From: Parietichytrium sp. I65-24A
Taxonomy: Eukaryota > Sar > Bigyra > Thraustochytrida > Thraustochytriidae
Assembly (NCBI GenBank): GCA_012862575.1
Contig: BLSF01000001.1
Coordinates: forward strand, 868,001-932,000
Reading direction: 5' to 3'
Length of the DNA: 64,000 bases
Positions 31,899 through 41,812 of the stretch are shown piece by piece. The translations under genes were made by a program, and so were the position numbers. Each line of letters starts with the position of its first letter. Position 1 is the first letter of the stretch. The notes below the pieces were generated by a model. The model made no database searches and was not told where the DNA came from. It saw nothing but the letters and a program-made list of their open reading frames with translations.

Positions 31899-33692
31899 TC
31901 AACTCCACAAAGACGACAGGATACCACCAGAGCTTCCTGTTACTTTGGTACTGTTGCCGTCCTGCACATCAGTACTTTTGCTGATTGAACGAAGCCATGG
32001 GTGTTCCAAAGCAGCATCTACGGATAAGCGAAAGTTTGGATTGACTTGGAGCGCCATCTGCACGAAATCAAGCGCTTCGGGAGAGAGATGTTTCCAGTCC
32101 ATCTCATAACGAAACGGATCGTTCGACGGCGCGTCATAGTCAGACAACGTGAAATCGCGCCATTGTTTGACCTGCAAGTGCGGGAAGGGAAGATACCCTT
32201 GCAAAAACACAAAGGCCACCACGCCAAGAGACCAAATGTCCGATTTGCCGTTAAAAGTGCAGCGCAGCACCACCTCCGGGGCAGCGTAGCTAGGACTACC
32301 GACCGGGCGCCGAAGAAAGCCTGACGGCATCGAGGCGGAAGCGATGGCAGAGAGTGGAGAGCCCTTTGCGACTGGCAACTCCCGGGAGTGACCAAAGTCG
32401 ACCAAAACGAGCTCACCAGAGTCGAGCGAGTCGCCGTCCTCGCGACGCATAAGGTTCTCCAACTTGATATCTAAATGTGTGATGCCGTTCTTGTGGCAAT
32501 GAGACACCGCGGACAAAATCTTAAACACAGCCCGCCTTGCCTCGTCCTCGTCGCGCGGCTCAAACTCTGTGCTGTTGAGAAACGCAAAGAGGTCACCACC
32601 TTTGCATAGCTCCGTGACGATGTGAATGTTTATAGGTGATTCAAAGCTCTCGATAAAGTTGAGAATGTTTGTGTGATGCGGAAGACTTTTAAGAACCGCG
32701 ACTTCGTGGCGAACAGATCCAATGTCCTCCTTTTTGAAATATTTCTTAAACTTGTTGCAAGTCTTCACTGCAACTTGCGCGTGGGTCGTTTCATCCGTAG
32801 CCCGGCGCACGACACCTTGCCTTCCCTCACCGAGGAAATTATCGGCGCTCTCCTCCACGAAAAACCGCTGACACAGCTGAGGCTGGTGAATCTGCTTCAG
32901 CGAGCACGCAACCTGTTCGCGTATCATTTTTAGATTCTTCTGCGAGCGCACTCTCTCCTGAAGCATGTCCTGCGCTTTCTGGCGCCTGCCCGAGTCTCCC
33001 TGCGCCCCGTGTCGCCGCGGCTTGGCGCCCTCGCGGGCAGTCTCGCTGATGTGGTTGCCCGCATTCTCGCTCACCCCCGATTCCGCTTCCGCTTCCACAG
33101 CACGCTCAGCCGCCGGGGCAATGTTCGTCACGAACATGTCCAGCATGGTTTGGCTGTGCAACCGTGTCTCCTGTACGGACGAGTACTCTGGCGCGCGACG
33201 CGCCTCGGCGAGCCTCTTCCACCCCTCCGTCTCGTCCGCGACCGACACGGACGGCACCACCACAGGCCGCAACGCCGAGCTGGACACCATCTGCACCGAG
33301 TCCGACCTCTTCAGCACGCGCTCCCGCCACGCGCTCTGCTCATCGTCGCAAATAGAGATTGACGGCAGCACCATGCCCACCAGCAGTGTCGAAGGCGCTG
33401 ACGCCGACCTGCCGAACGCGTGCGGATCGTTCGTCGAATGCGCGCCGTCCTCGCCGTTTTCGTCGCCGCCCAGGCTGCTCCTCCACGCCAGCTTCTCCGC
33501 GTCCACGTCCGCGCATGAAACCGACCGAGCGGTGCGCGGCAGCACGGACGCAGCGGCCACCTGCGCAGCTGCCACCTGCGCAGCAGGGCCGCCCAGCCGC
33601 CGCAGATTGTGCACGCGCACCCCGCACCTGGGGGCCCGCCGCCAGCGCAGCTGTACGCCAAGTTGGCCGCGCATGCCGCGCATACCGTGCAT
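31899..33692 (-). CDS. Ser/Thr protein kinase with HLD catalytic loop
   Basis: This is a 597-residue protein (from the ATG at 33692). Residues 1-270 are disordered and Ala/Arg/Ser-rich with a helical stretch before the kinase. The kinase domain covers about 285-570: glycine loop FLGEGRQGVV, catalytic lysine in VAVKTC (about 308), catalytic loop HLDIKLENLM (Asp near 405) and DFG near 431. PVGSPSYAAPE takes the place of the APE region. The HRD arginine is a leucine, so it is a non-RD kinase whose activation loop may not need phosphorylation. The fold best resembles CAMK-type kinases (HTNILNFIESFE, DIWSLGVV). The frame stays open upstream of 33692 through non-ATG codons, so the true start is not fixed. 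The first residues, MHGMRGMRG, come from a 9-bp repeat. Confidence 0.78.
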   Translation of the reverse strand: MHGMRGMRGQLGVQLRWRRAPRCGVRVHNLRRLGGPAAQVAAAQVAAASVLPRTARSVSCADVDAEKLAWRSSLGGDENGEDGAHSTNDPHAFGRSASAPSTLLVGMVLPSISICDDEQSAWRERVLKRSDSVQMVSSSALRPVVVPSVSVADETEGWKRLAEARRAPEYSSVQETRLHSQTMLDMFVTNIAPAAERAVEAEAESGVSENAGNHISETAREGAKPRRHGAQGDSGRRQKAQDMLQERVRSQKNLKMIREQVACSLKQIHQPQLCQRFFVEESADNFLGEGRQGVVRRATDETTHAQVAVKTCNKFKKYFKKEDIGSVRHEVAVLKSLPHHTNILNFIESFESPINIHIVTELCKGGDLFAFLNSTEFEPRDEDEARRAVFKILSAVSHCHKNGITHLDIKLENLMRREDGDSLDSGELVLVDFGHSRELPVAKGSPLSAIASASMPSGFLRRPVGSPSYAAPEVVLRCTFNGKSDIWSLGVVAFVFLQGYLPFPHLQVKQWRDFTLSDYDAPSNDPFRYEMDWKHLSPEALDFVQMALQVNPNFRLSVDAALEHPWLRSISKSTDVQDGNSTKVTGSSGGILSSLWS

Positions 33693-35794
33693 ACCGAATA
33701 AGTGTACGCGGACACGCGGACACGCGGGAGGTGTGGGTGTGGGGAATGGGGAATGAGGGGCGCCAAGCTGAACGCACGCGACCAACTGCGCAGATGAGTG
33801 CGCAGCTGAGGGGCGAGGACCGACGAGTCGCACCTGCCTTTCCCACAGGTAAGAGGGAGCTGTGGGGATTTGTGTGGAGGGAGTCCTTACTCTCTCCTTC
33901 TCCTTCTCCTTTCCTTTCCTCTCTCTTTTGTTTTCCTCTCTGTTTTGTGAGTGCCGGTGAGATTGGTGAGATGAGAGTCCTGGCCTTTTGTCTTCCTGGT
34001 AGAGGTTTGCTAATCCGTAGTAGTCCCCCCCCGCTCTAGCTAGCTAGACAAATGGATAGAGTGGGTTGTAAGATTGTTTGTTTTGTTTGTTGTGTTTGTT
34101 GGGTTGGAGAGTGCTATGCGGATGGGTAGTAATGAGTACAACCTCGGAGACTTATAGGAGTAGAGTGCAGCGTAAGCTTTTGGCATTGATTTGCCGTCTT
34201 TGTTGACGCAGGCCTGAGTGAGCCCCGCCTCTCCTTGCAATGCTTGTTCGAAATTCAAGTTCGTTTGTTTTAGTTTCTGTTCGACCGCGCAGTCAGCAGG
34301 CCTACGATTGCAAAGCGGCAGTAAAGCCAACAAGTTGTTCTGTGAATGAATTTATTTATTTAATCTTGGAAAACGAAACAGGGGGAGAATGAGAAAACGC
34401 CATGCAACGGACCGATTCGAATCAAGATTTGCTGTGGAGTAAGTCCAAATCACCGGGCTCTGGCTAGCTGCAGAGAGGTCGGGATATGTCGGGATGTTGA
34501 ATGTGAGTTCATCTGACCCGCGATGTCCGGCGTCCATTTTGAGATTGGAATTGATTGGAACTGGAGACTTTCGCCTGTTCAAAAAAAAGTTGTTGAATTG
34601 AAAGTTTTGCAGAAAATGGCGAATTTGAAAATACATCGTTGTCGAGTTTTGACTATGACCTGGTACTCCCGTTGTACTCCAGAAAAAGTGACGAGGCGTA
34701 GGAAGTAATAGGAGCTGCGGTAGGGACGTATATGACGTTTCCGCGTGGGATGGATTCTGATGGATTTGCACTCTAGTTGTTGTTGCTGAGTGCTCCTACC
34801 GCATCGCGGGGAAGGATTGCCACGAACATTGGCCGTACCGAATGCTACCATTTAAGGAGCTCGACATAACCCCTTCTATTAGGAGCGGTAACAGTTCCTG
34901 TACACAGTCGAGTCGCCTAGGAGAACCTGAACTAGCTATTGTTTCGGGTATGTTGAAATTAGTGAGGTACATTACACTGTCTGATTGGTGTTGACTTAGA
35001 GTTTATCCGTAGTCATCATTTATAAGCTCTCTTGCACCCTCACGTGGCGGCCCAACGAATGCATCTACTAGCAGCTAGCTATTAAATTGTACTAGTCTGC
35101 AATATTTCGGCTACAAATGAACAAGAGATCAGTTCGCTGTGGAAAAATATAACGGGTGCTACAGGAACGCGTAGTGTTGGGGAAGAAATTTCCCCACCTC
35201 GTTTCTGGTTTGCTAAATTGTGAATTCTCAAGTTCTGAATCTGAAATTCTTTATCTTCGTGGATCTGATCAGCGGAGCTGGTGTTTGCAAAACCAGTCTT
35301 TTATGTTTGCGGGCTCTTCGATTTTTTTCGATCTGACCGAACGAAAATGAATGGGCTCGCAGATTTCGCCGATGCTCCAAGAGCTCCAAGGCTCGCCCAG
35401 CTCGTCCAGACTTGCAGCTTAAAACCACGTCACCGCGGCCCCTCGCACGTCACATCCAAACACAATCTCTAGCCAGAGCGACAACGCCCCACCCTTCCTA
35501 CCACCTTATCTTCTCATTACCACAAACACAACCCTATCTTCGCTCTGGTTACCAACTCCGTCAACATCCGTCAACTCTTTGAACTCTTTGAACTCCTCGG
35601 CAAATTGCGGCAAATTGCGGCAAATTTAATTTGTGGAATTCGGTAAACACAAACGCCACAGTGCAACTGTGGGTAAGGCAGACAGACATACAGTCATACA
35701 GATAGATAGATAGATAGATAGAGAGAGAGAGGGGTGCGCGTCCCTTCAAGTTCTAAAGTTGCAGGTGGCCATAACGCAAGAACGGAATAACGGA
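33693..35794. other. 2.1-kb intergenic region between kinase and VPS4
   Basis: No gene is supported. It holds a G-rich tract (33726-33760, C-rich on the kinase coding strand), a CT-rich tract (33889-33944, purine on the kinase coding strand), a CAGAATT-type stretch near 35221-35252, a C-rich tract (35484-35516), 9-10 bp tandem repeats (35553-35627) and a GATA/GAGA tract (35699-35734) upstream of VPS4. Confidence 0.5.
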
Positions 35795-37324
35795 ATGAAG
35801 CTGGGCCAGTGCGCGGCGCACTACCGTCGCGGGCGGTCTCATCTCGCCCGCGCTCTGGCGCACGACGAGCGCGGTGAGCTGGATGCGGCGCTCGAGGAGT
35901 ACCGCCTCGCGTGCGAGGCCCTTCTTGCGGGGTACGCGCTGGACCCACTGGAAAAGTCGCGGGCCAAAGTGGTGGCCGCCGTGAGGGACTATCTGGGGCG
36001 CGCAGAGAGTATCGGCCAGGTCCTCGACCGAATGGAGAGGGAGGCTCAAAGTGCGAAAGCGACGCGGGCGGATGTGAGGAGGAGGAGCAGATCAAGCGTC
36101 AAAGCTGCGGAGGATGCGGGAGCTGCTGAGGAAGACAAAAAGGACGGGGTCAGGGACAAGGAGTTAGGGTTTGCGGGCGTGGCTGGGCTGGTGAAGGTGA
36201 AGGAGGCGCTCAGAGAAGCGGTGATCTTGCCGATGGTGCATCCGGGAGTATTCTCAGGGGCGAGAAAGCCTTGGAAAGGCATCTTGTTGTACGGACCACC
36301 AGGCACGGGAAAGTCGCACGTGGTGGCCGCGCTGAGCAAGGAGGCAAAGTGTACGTTCATCCCGATCTCCTCCGGGGATCTGGTGTCCAAGTTTGTTGGG
36401 GACTCGGAGCGCGCGGTGCGAAAGCTGTTTGAAACGGCCCGCGCGCGCAAACCGTGCGTGGTATTCATCGATGAAGTCGACTCGGTCGGCATGTCAAGGA
36501 GCAAGTTGTCCGGGAGCAACGCGGAGAGCTCGCGACGGCTGTTGACTGAGATATTGAAACAGATGGATGGTGTTGGGTCAGACATGGAAGGGGTCACGAT
36601 CGTCGCGGCGACAAATCACCCCGAAGAGATTGACCCTGCGCTTCGCCGGCGCTTCGAGCGCAGAATCTACGTTCCAATGCCCGGTCCTAAAGCGAGGGCG
36701 CGCATCCTCCACCTGCACCTGGGCACGAACAAGGCATTCTCAAACCTTTCTAAGAAGGACATCACCCGGATAGCAGAAAAAGCCAAGAATTACAGCGGTG
36801 CCGATCTCGCTGGCGTTGCGAACGAAGCTTTGATGCTCCCTGTGCGCCGGTGCCTAAAAGCGACCTACTTCAAGGAGGTTCCTGAAAGTGCGCTGAATGG
36901 AACACAAAGCGCTAAGGGGTATGGGGCAGCTGCTTTTAATTTTTTTTCCGCAAGACTTGGCTTCGGGAAAACAGTGCTCGTTCCTTGCGGCGCCTACGAG
37001 CCTGGTGCCATGAGAATGAGTATGCTCGACCCCGACTTTCCATCTGAACGCCTACGAGTTGAGGCTGTGACCGCTGCCGATCTAGAAGAGGCCCTGCGCC
37101 GTGTCAAACCTTCCGTGGACCCTTCTGAGTTTCAAAAGTATATTGACTTTGCGAAAAGCTTTGGTGAACACCTTGCGTCCAAAGACATGGAGGATGAAGA
37201 GGAAGAGGACGAAGAAGACTGGGACGAGGAGGAGTCTTCGGCAGCTTTTGTAGCCCCACCTGCCCTGCCTTCTCATCGCCCTGTTCCAAAAAAAGCATCA
37301 TCCCGCCAGTTGGCCTTCGCTTAG
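35795..37324 (+). CDS. VPS4: VPS4 AAA ATPase with acidic C-terminal extension
   Basis: This is a 509-residue protein. The N-terminal ~75 residues form an MIT domain (helical hairpin, EEYRLACEALLAGY). The AAA domain has Walker A GPPGTGKS at about 167-174, Walker B VVFIDEVDS at about 222-230 and an arginine-finger region RRRFERRI. Its second part keeps the VPS4 beta-domain (LVPCGAYEPGAMRMS) and the C-terminal helix (VKPSVDPSEFQKY). VPS4 disassembles ESCRT-III filaments at endosomes and the cytokinetic bridge. After the usual VPS4 end there is an extra acidic, then Pro/Lys-rich tail of about 45 residues (MEDEEEEDEEDW), not typical of the family. The ATG at 35795 precedes the MIT domain. No intron is seen. 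Confidence 0.88.
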   Translation: MKLGQCAAHYRRGRSHLARALAHDERGELDAALEEYRLACEALLAGYALDPLEKSRAKVVAAVRDYLGRAESIGQVLDRMEREAQSAKATRADVRRRSRSSVKAAEDAGAAEEDKKDGVRDKELGFAGVAGLVKVKEALREAVILPMVHPGVFSGARKPWKGILLYGPPGTGKSHVVAALSKEAKCTFIPISSGDLVSKFVGDSERAVRKLFETARARKPCVVFIDEVDSVGMSRSKLSGSNAESSRRLLTEILKQMDGVGSDMEGVTIVAATNHPEEIDPALRRRFERRIYVPMPGPKARARILHLHLGTNKAFSNLSKKDITRIAEKAKNYSGADLAGVANEALMLPVRRCLKATYFKEVPESALNGTQSAKGYGAAAFNFFSARLGFGKTVLVPCGAYEPGAMRMSMLDPDFPSERLRVEAVTAADLEEALRRVKPSVDPSEFQKYIDFAKSFGEHLASKDMEDEEEEDEEDWDEEESSAAFVAPPALPSHRPVPKKASSRQLAFA

Positions 37325-37815
37325 ATTCTTTTGGTTGCAGCGCTTTCATATGCCCATCTCCAAGCGCATTTTTTCTGTCAAATGCAAGGAAGACACTCCT
37401 TTCTTTTTGTGAATTTTTATGTCGACTAAAGCCCAGTGCGCAAGTATTTGTACTCTATGATTTTCACTTTTGCCTTGCCTATTCTAATTAACTGCAAAAA
37501 GCGAGAATGAACGTCACCATTCATTACCTGGCGGACATTTCGTGGCCTTCAACGTCGTCAGACAGCCAATTCGCTTGAGCAAGAAAGCGCAGAGAGCCGC
37601 TGCTTTCGTTCTCAGTATATTTATAAAAACCTGTCGCAATTCGTTTTCGACACAACACAAGAGAGAATTCAGCAACGCTAGCAAGGCCAGCTACCAAGCC
37701 CATCACTGGCCTGGCACTAAACTCCTACGGTTTGCGAGTTGCATGTTACACGAAAGCGGAGCAGCACGCAAGTGAGCAGCTCGACGAGAGCAGTCTGCAT
37801 ATTCTCTGCAAAGAG

Positions 37816-37854
<39 letters not shown>

Positions 37855-37867
37855 TCGGGAAAGAGAA
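37325..37867. other. Spacer between VPS4 and double-DUF1279 gene
   Basis: A GAAA/GAGA polypurine tract at 37810-37867 immediately precedes the next ATG. Nothing else is recognised. Confidence 0.5.
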
Positions 37868-38725
37868 ATGCAAAGAGGGTTGGTGCGTGCGACACTGTCG
37901 CTTGTGCGCCAGCGGAGCGCGGCGCCTGTGTCGCTCTGGAGGACTCCGGCGCTCTTCGATGGTAGGTCGCCAGCGAGCAGTGTGAATAGTGTGAGACGAT
38001 GGAGCGCTCGAGAATTTTGCAAAGCAGCAGGAGAACGTGCGAAGAATGTAGCGACGCCGCCACCATCGCCTCCGCCGGAGAAGGAGGAGCCTGAGAAAGC
38101 AGCCGCGAAGCCGTCTTTCAAGGACATGGTGGCTCGTCACGGACCAGTCTTCATGGTGTACTGGGGAGGACTGTGGCTGCTGACTGGAGGGGCGGTCTAC
38201 GTTGCGATTGAAACGAATGGTCCGGAGACAGCGATGTCACTTGTGCGCCAAGTCGGACTTGATCAACTCATCCCGCTGGACAAACTAGACCCTCGCCTCG
38301 GAAACTTGGCGTTGACAATTGGAATAAACGAGGCCCTTGAGATTGTTAGATTTCCTTTCGTTATCGCAACTACTCCTGCGCTTACTAGACTGGTGGAACG
38401 CGTCACGGGCAAATCCATGGCTCGCAAACCGGGGAAATTCGCTACAATGATGCAAGAGCATGGAGTGTGGTTTCTTGGGTACTGGGTGACTGCTTGGGGT
38501 CTCACAGGACTGGGTTGTTATGCTGGGGTGACAAGCTTTGGCGCCGAGGCAGTGTTTGACTTGTTACGATATGTGCATCTTGACCAGTACTTTGATCTCA
38601 GCACCATCGATCCAGCGATCGGCAACGTTGCAATCGCAGTCCTCGTGAACGAGGCACTTGAGCCCATCCGCCTTCCCCTTGTGATCGCGACGCTACCTCT
38701 TATCAAGCGTGTGTTCAAAAAGTAA
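37868..38725 (+). CDS. Mitochondrial-type protein with two DUF1279 domains (FAM210-like)
   Basis: This is a 285-residue protein. The first ~55 residues are rich in R, S and A with few acids (MQRGLVRATLSLVRQ), a likely mitochondrial presequence. A proline-rich linker follows. Two homologous domains come next: the first from FKDMVARHGPVFMVYWG to ATTPALTRLV, the second from FATMMQEHGVWFLGYW to the end (IATLPLIKRVFKK). Each has a membrane-span-like helix followed by an NEALE-R-P motif, characteristic of DUF1279. FAM210A/B proteins carry one such domain; here it is duplicated in tandem, with the two halves recognisably similar. The ATG at 37868 sits right after the polypurine tract. Confidence 0.8.
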   Translation: MQRGLVRATLSLVRQRSAAPVSLWRTPALFDGRSPASSVNSVRRWSAREFCKAAGERAKNVATPPPSPPPEKEEPEKAAAKPSFKDMVARHGPVFMVYWGGLWLLTGGAVYVAIETNGPETAMSLVRQVGLDQLIPLDKLDPRLGNLALTIGINEALEIVRFPFVIATTPALTRLVERVTGKSMARKPGKFATMMQEHGVWFLGYWVTAWGLTGLGCYAGVTSFGAEAVFDLLRYVHLDQYFDLSTIDPAIGNVAIAVLVNEALEPIRLPLVIATLPLIKRVFKK

Positions 38726-38755
38726 ATGCAGAGCTTAATACTCTGTCGCGCGTCG

Positions 38756-40083
38756 CTATGTTGACAACTCGAGAACATACACCCCGGATTCGCTGTCTCG
38801 TGTCAGTGCAAGAGACTTTGCAATACTCTGTAACCGGGAATTCGTTATGTTTCCCCCCACAAGATAGATTGCCAAATATGACACATCGTTAAATCCACCG
38901 CCGCACAAATAATCAATATTAATGCTACATTCATCAGTCAACTCACCTTTACGAGTTTATGGTCAGAGTCTGCTCCTTCCAACTTCAAAGCGTCAAAGTC
39001 TACCCCTTCGCACTCAAAGTAATAGTTTTCCACCTCTCGGACGTCAAACGCTCGCAAGAGAAACCGTCCTGTTTGCGTGTCAACAATTGCTTTGCATAGA
39101 ACAAACCGCCCGCTAATCTTCAATCCGAGCCGCAAAGATCTAGAGGACTCCGAAAATTGGCTCTCCTCATGCTGAACAGTCTCCTCGGTAGTTTCTGCAG
39201 GCGACGCGTCAACATCAACGTCAGCACTAGCATCCTCGGGGTTTTCACCGGGGTCTGGGTCCCCGTCAGACTCTAAGGCATTAATCTCAGACGGCACCCC
39301 GTCTTCGTTCTCGGTCTGGGTAGTATCCTGATCTGTGTTGTCGGGACTCTGCTCTTCTCGAGGCTCAGATGCTTCTAACCCCGCTCGCGTGCTATCTGGG
39401 GCCAGAGCCTCCTGCGCGGTCAATATGGTGTCGTCCAACTCTTCGTGATTCCCTCTCATTCCTGGGCCACTTTCGTTCGTGTGCACCATGCCAAAGCTGT
39501 CGTCAATCACCGCGTTCTCACCCTTGTCCGAGCTCTCTTCTTCATCGTGCGGCTCAATTTCGGGCTCAAGCTCCGCTTCCTGTTCATTCCGAGCTGAGTC
39601 ATTCTCTGGGACGTCTTGTGATTGGTTCTCGTCGACCGTTCTTGACCCATTATCGCAATCATCCTCGGGCGCCTCTTCGGTTGCTGCTGGAAAGGATGGC
39701 CGTCGGTTTCGCTCAGAGCCCCGACCTTCGTCTTCGTTGGAAGAGTCACTGGAAAAGGACGACAGAGACAGAGTCTTGACCGCCATGTACGCCGACCCCG
39801 CCGCCTTGTGCGCCTCTGGCTCCTCCATGTTGCCCCTCACCTCGATTGCTTGCGCCCTCTCGCGAACGCGTTCCTCTACCAGCGCGTCAAGCTCGCTCCT
39901 GCTCAGAAGCACATACTCTTGACATTGCCTGGAGAGCCCGAGCATGTGCTGCGCCAAGAACAAGTACGGGTCGTCCGGTCTTAAGATCCCCAGCCTCGTG
40001 AGCGCCTCCGTCAGTGCCGGCGCAACCTCTTGCGTGAGATAGCTCTTCGTGCCCCTTTTCAAGGGGGTCATGAGCCGGTCCAT
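38756..40083 (-). CDS. DPY-30-motif protein, likely ciliary, two exons
   Basis: The spliced CDS is 38947-40083 joined (minus strand) to 38756-38827, giving 402 residues. Residues 12-52 form a DPY-30/RIIa-type dimerisation motif (SYLTQEVAPALTEALTRLG, then RPDDPYLFLA). The middle is long, acidic and disordered. The last ~90 residues are beta-rich (RFVLCKAIVD, FLLRAFDV). The long frame runs into GTGAGTTGA, a donor followed by a stop; joining to GGTTACAG|AGT 119 bases on restores a frame that continues the beta-rich domain (LVK then SIAKSLALT) and ends GVYVLELST. DPY-30 motifs occur in radial-spoke and AKAP-type ciliary proteins as well as in chromatin complexes, so the ciliary role is inference. 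The gene is convergent with the DUF1279 gene, 30 bases apart. Confidence 0.78.
38828..38946 (-). other. Intron of the DPY-30-motif gene (119 nt)
   Basis: Donor GTGAGT, acceptor GGTTACAG, phase 0. It was inferred because exon 1's frame terminates two codons after the donor, while the downstream exon continues cleanly. Confidence 0.75.
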
Positions 40084-41764
40084 CGCACCTTCTTGCGCTG
40101 TTGCTTCTCACGCCTCGCACCTTCGCTCCGTCTCGAGACGGTCGCATGCCAACCACGTACATTGCTGCTTTCTTGCACTCTGTAACCGGACAACCTTATA
40201 GTTTCCACTAATTAAAAAAAAATCGAGGTGTGCGCCATTATGTGAATTGATAACCCCGCCAGTAGCAAGACGCTCTCCGCGCCGTGTAGGAGTTATAGCA
40301 GACTCCTACTTTCGCGCCACGAACAGACAGCTGTTCTCTGCCTTCTTGGAGGGAGGGAGGGAGGGATGATGATGGTCAAGTTGTTGCCCCGGGATTGCGC
40401 GTTGTCAATGACCCGCTCGCGGTCATGTTTGGCGGTGTGACTGTGAGCAGAAATAATAGCCATTGGATTTGGAGACCATGAACGGCTTGCATGAAGCTTC
40501 ATTTCCTGAGCTCAGTGTTGCAAAGAATGGTGTTCGTGTTTTCAGCAAAGGTGCCGTTCGCTGAAAGGTACCGGTCTTCAGTCCATTTCAGTCATCGGAA
40601 TGTCTTCATTTAAATTAGAGTATGCGCGCTGCGCGCCTACGTCTCTCGGCCTGCGCAATTTCCAGGAGTAAAATAAAGAGCAGTCCGTCGGTCCAATCCG
40701 CAAAAGCGCTCGCTTAAAGTCTGAAATAGTCGAGTCTGAGTTACACAGAATCAGCGCGAGGCGATACAGGGAGCATAATTGTAGGAGGAGAACCTCGAAA
40801 ATCTAGGCAGTTATGTTGAGAGGAATTACACGGCGTGAAAGCGGTTCTCTTCGTTCTCTTTTCACCGTCAAACTTGCCAAGCTCTGCTCCCGTAAACTCT
40901 GCATGATCCCTAACTTGTAGCCCAGGAGGTTCGTCAGAAATACTTTCGTAAAGCGACGCTCGTTGACGTGAAGTTGTCAGAACATCAATCACTCTGGTTT
41001 CCATGCACCTTAGCCGGTGATGATAAGGCTAACAGTAGTATCTCATAGGACTACTGATCACCACTGTTTTGCAGGTGTTGTTTCTGTTGACTTTCTGAAA
41101 AGAATCTGTTACATTTTTATTTCGGAGAACTCGAGGTTGTTCATGAGTCCCAACATCCACTCATTTCTTGTAGCGAAGGATTAGTCAGGGTTACAGTCTG
41201 GCCCTCAAAAAGACCGTGAAGAGTTTGGAAAGATTGCGAGTCTCTCCTGCCCAAAATTATCGAGATAAACTCTATTCTACAGAATTCAGATTCAGAATTC
41301 AGAATTCAGAACAGCGAAGGGCTTTTACTTTGAACAGCTGATTCAATCAAAAAAACCTGTTCAGAGAAGTTCCAACTGCTCAGCGTTCTCACCGCTCAAC
41401 AACACGACTCCGCCATCCTCGATCCACACAAAAACTCTCGCTCATCGCTGCACTTCCCGAAACTTAGCACCCACTACCCACCCCTTACCCACCACCCTAC
41501 CACCCCCTACCCCCACCTCCTCATACCCGACACTTACCGCCCACCTACTGCGTCGCTTACTTCCCCCTGGAAGTGCCTACTCTCCAATCAGCCCAGTTAG
41601 CCTCGGGAGAGTGGCAGCGGAAGAGGAAGAAACTCACCGCGAAATCTCGAGCCGAATTCCGGTGCGCGCCGCAGGAAGTTGACCAAGGTGACCAAGGTGA
41701 CCAAGGAGCGTAGTAGAAAGAGGAGAAGAGGAGAAGAGGGACAAAGAGAAAGAGTCACAGAGAC

Positions 41765-41801
<37 letters not shown>

Positions 41802-41812
41802 AAGTTGCAAAG
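40084..41812. other. 1.7-kb intergenic region upstream of the CDV3-like gene
   Basis: No gene is supported. A GGGAGGGAGGGAGGG run at 40351-40365 is a perfect G-quadruplex motif and lies about 270 bases upstream of the DPY-30 gene's ATG (C-rich on its coding strand). A CAGAATTC island lies at 41280-41312, a long C-rich CCACC tract at 41467-41549, three copies of GACCAAGGT at 41681-41706, and a GA tract at 41714-41804 ending nine bases before the CDV3-like ATG. Confidence 0.55.

Noticed and set aside
32965-33756. Long open frame on the strand opposite the kinase N-terminus
   Set aside because: It mirrors the low-complexity, GC-rich kinase region and has no recognisable content; such antisense frames are expected there.
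38756-38941. Separate small gene on the minus strand
   Set aside because: Better explained as intron plus last exon of the DPY-30-motif gene.
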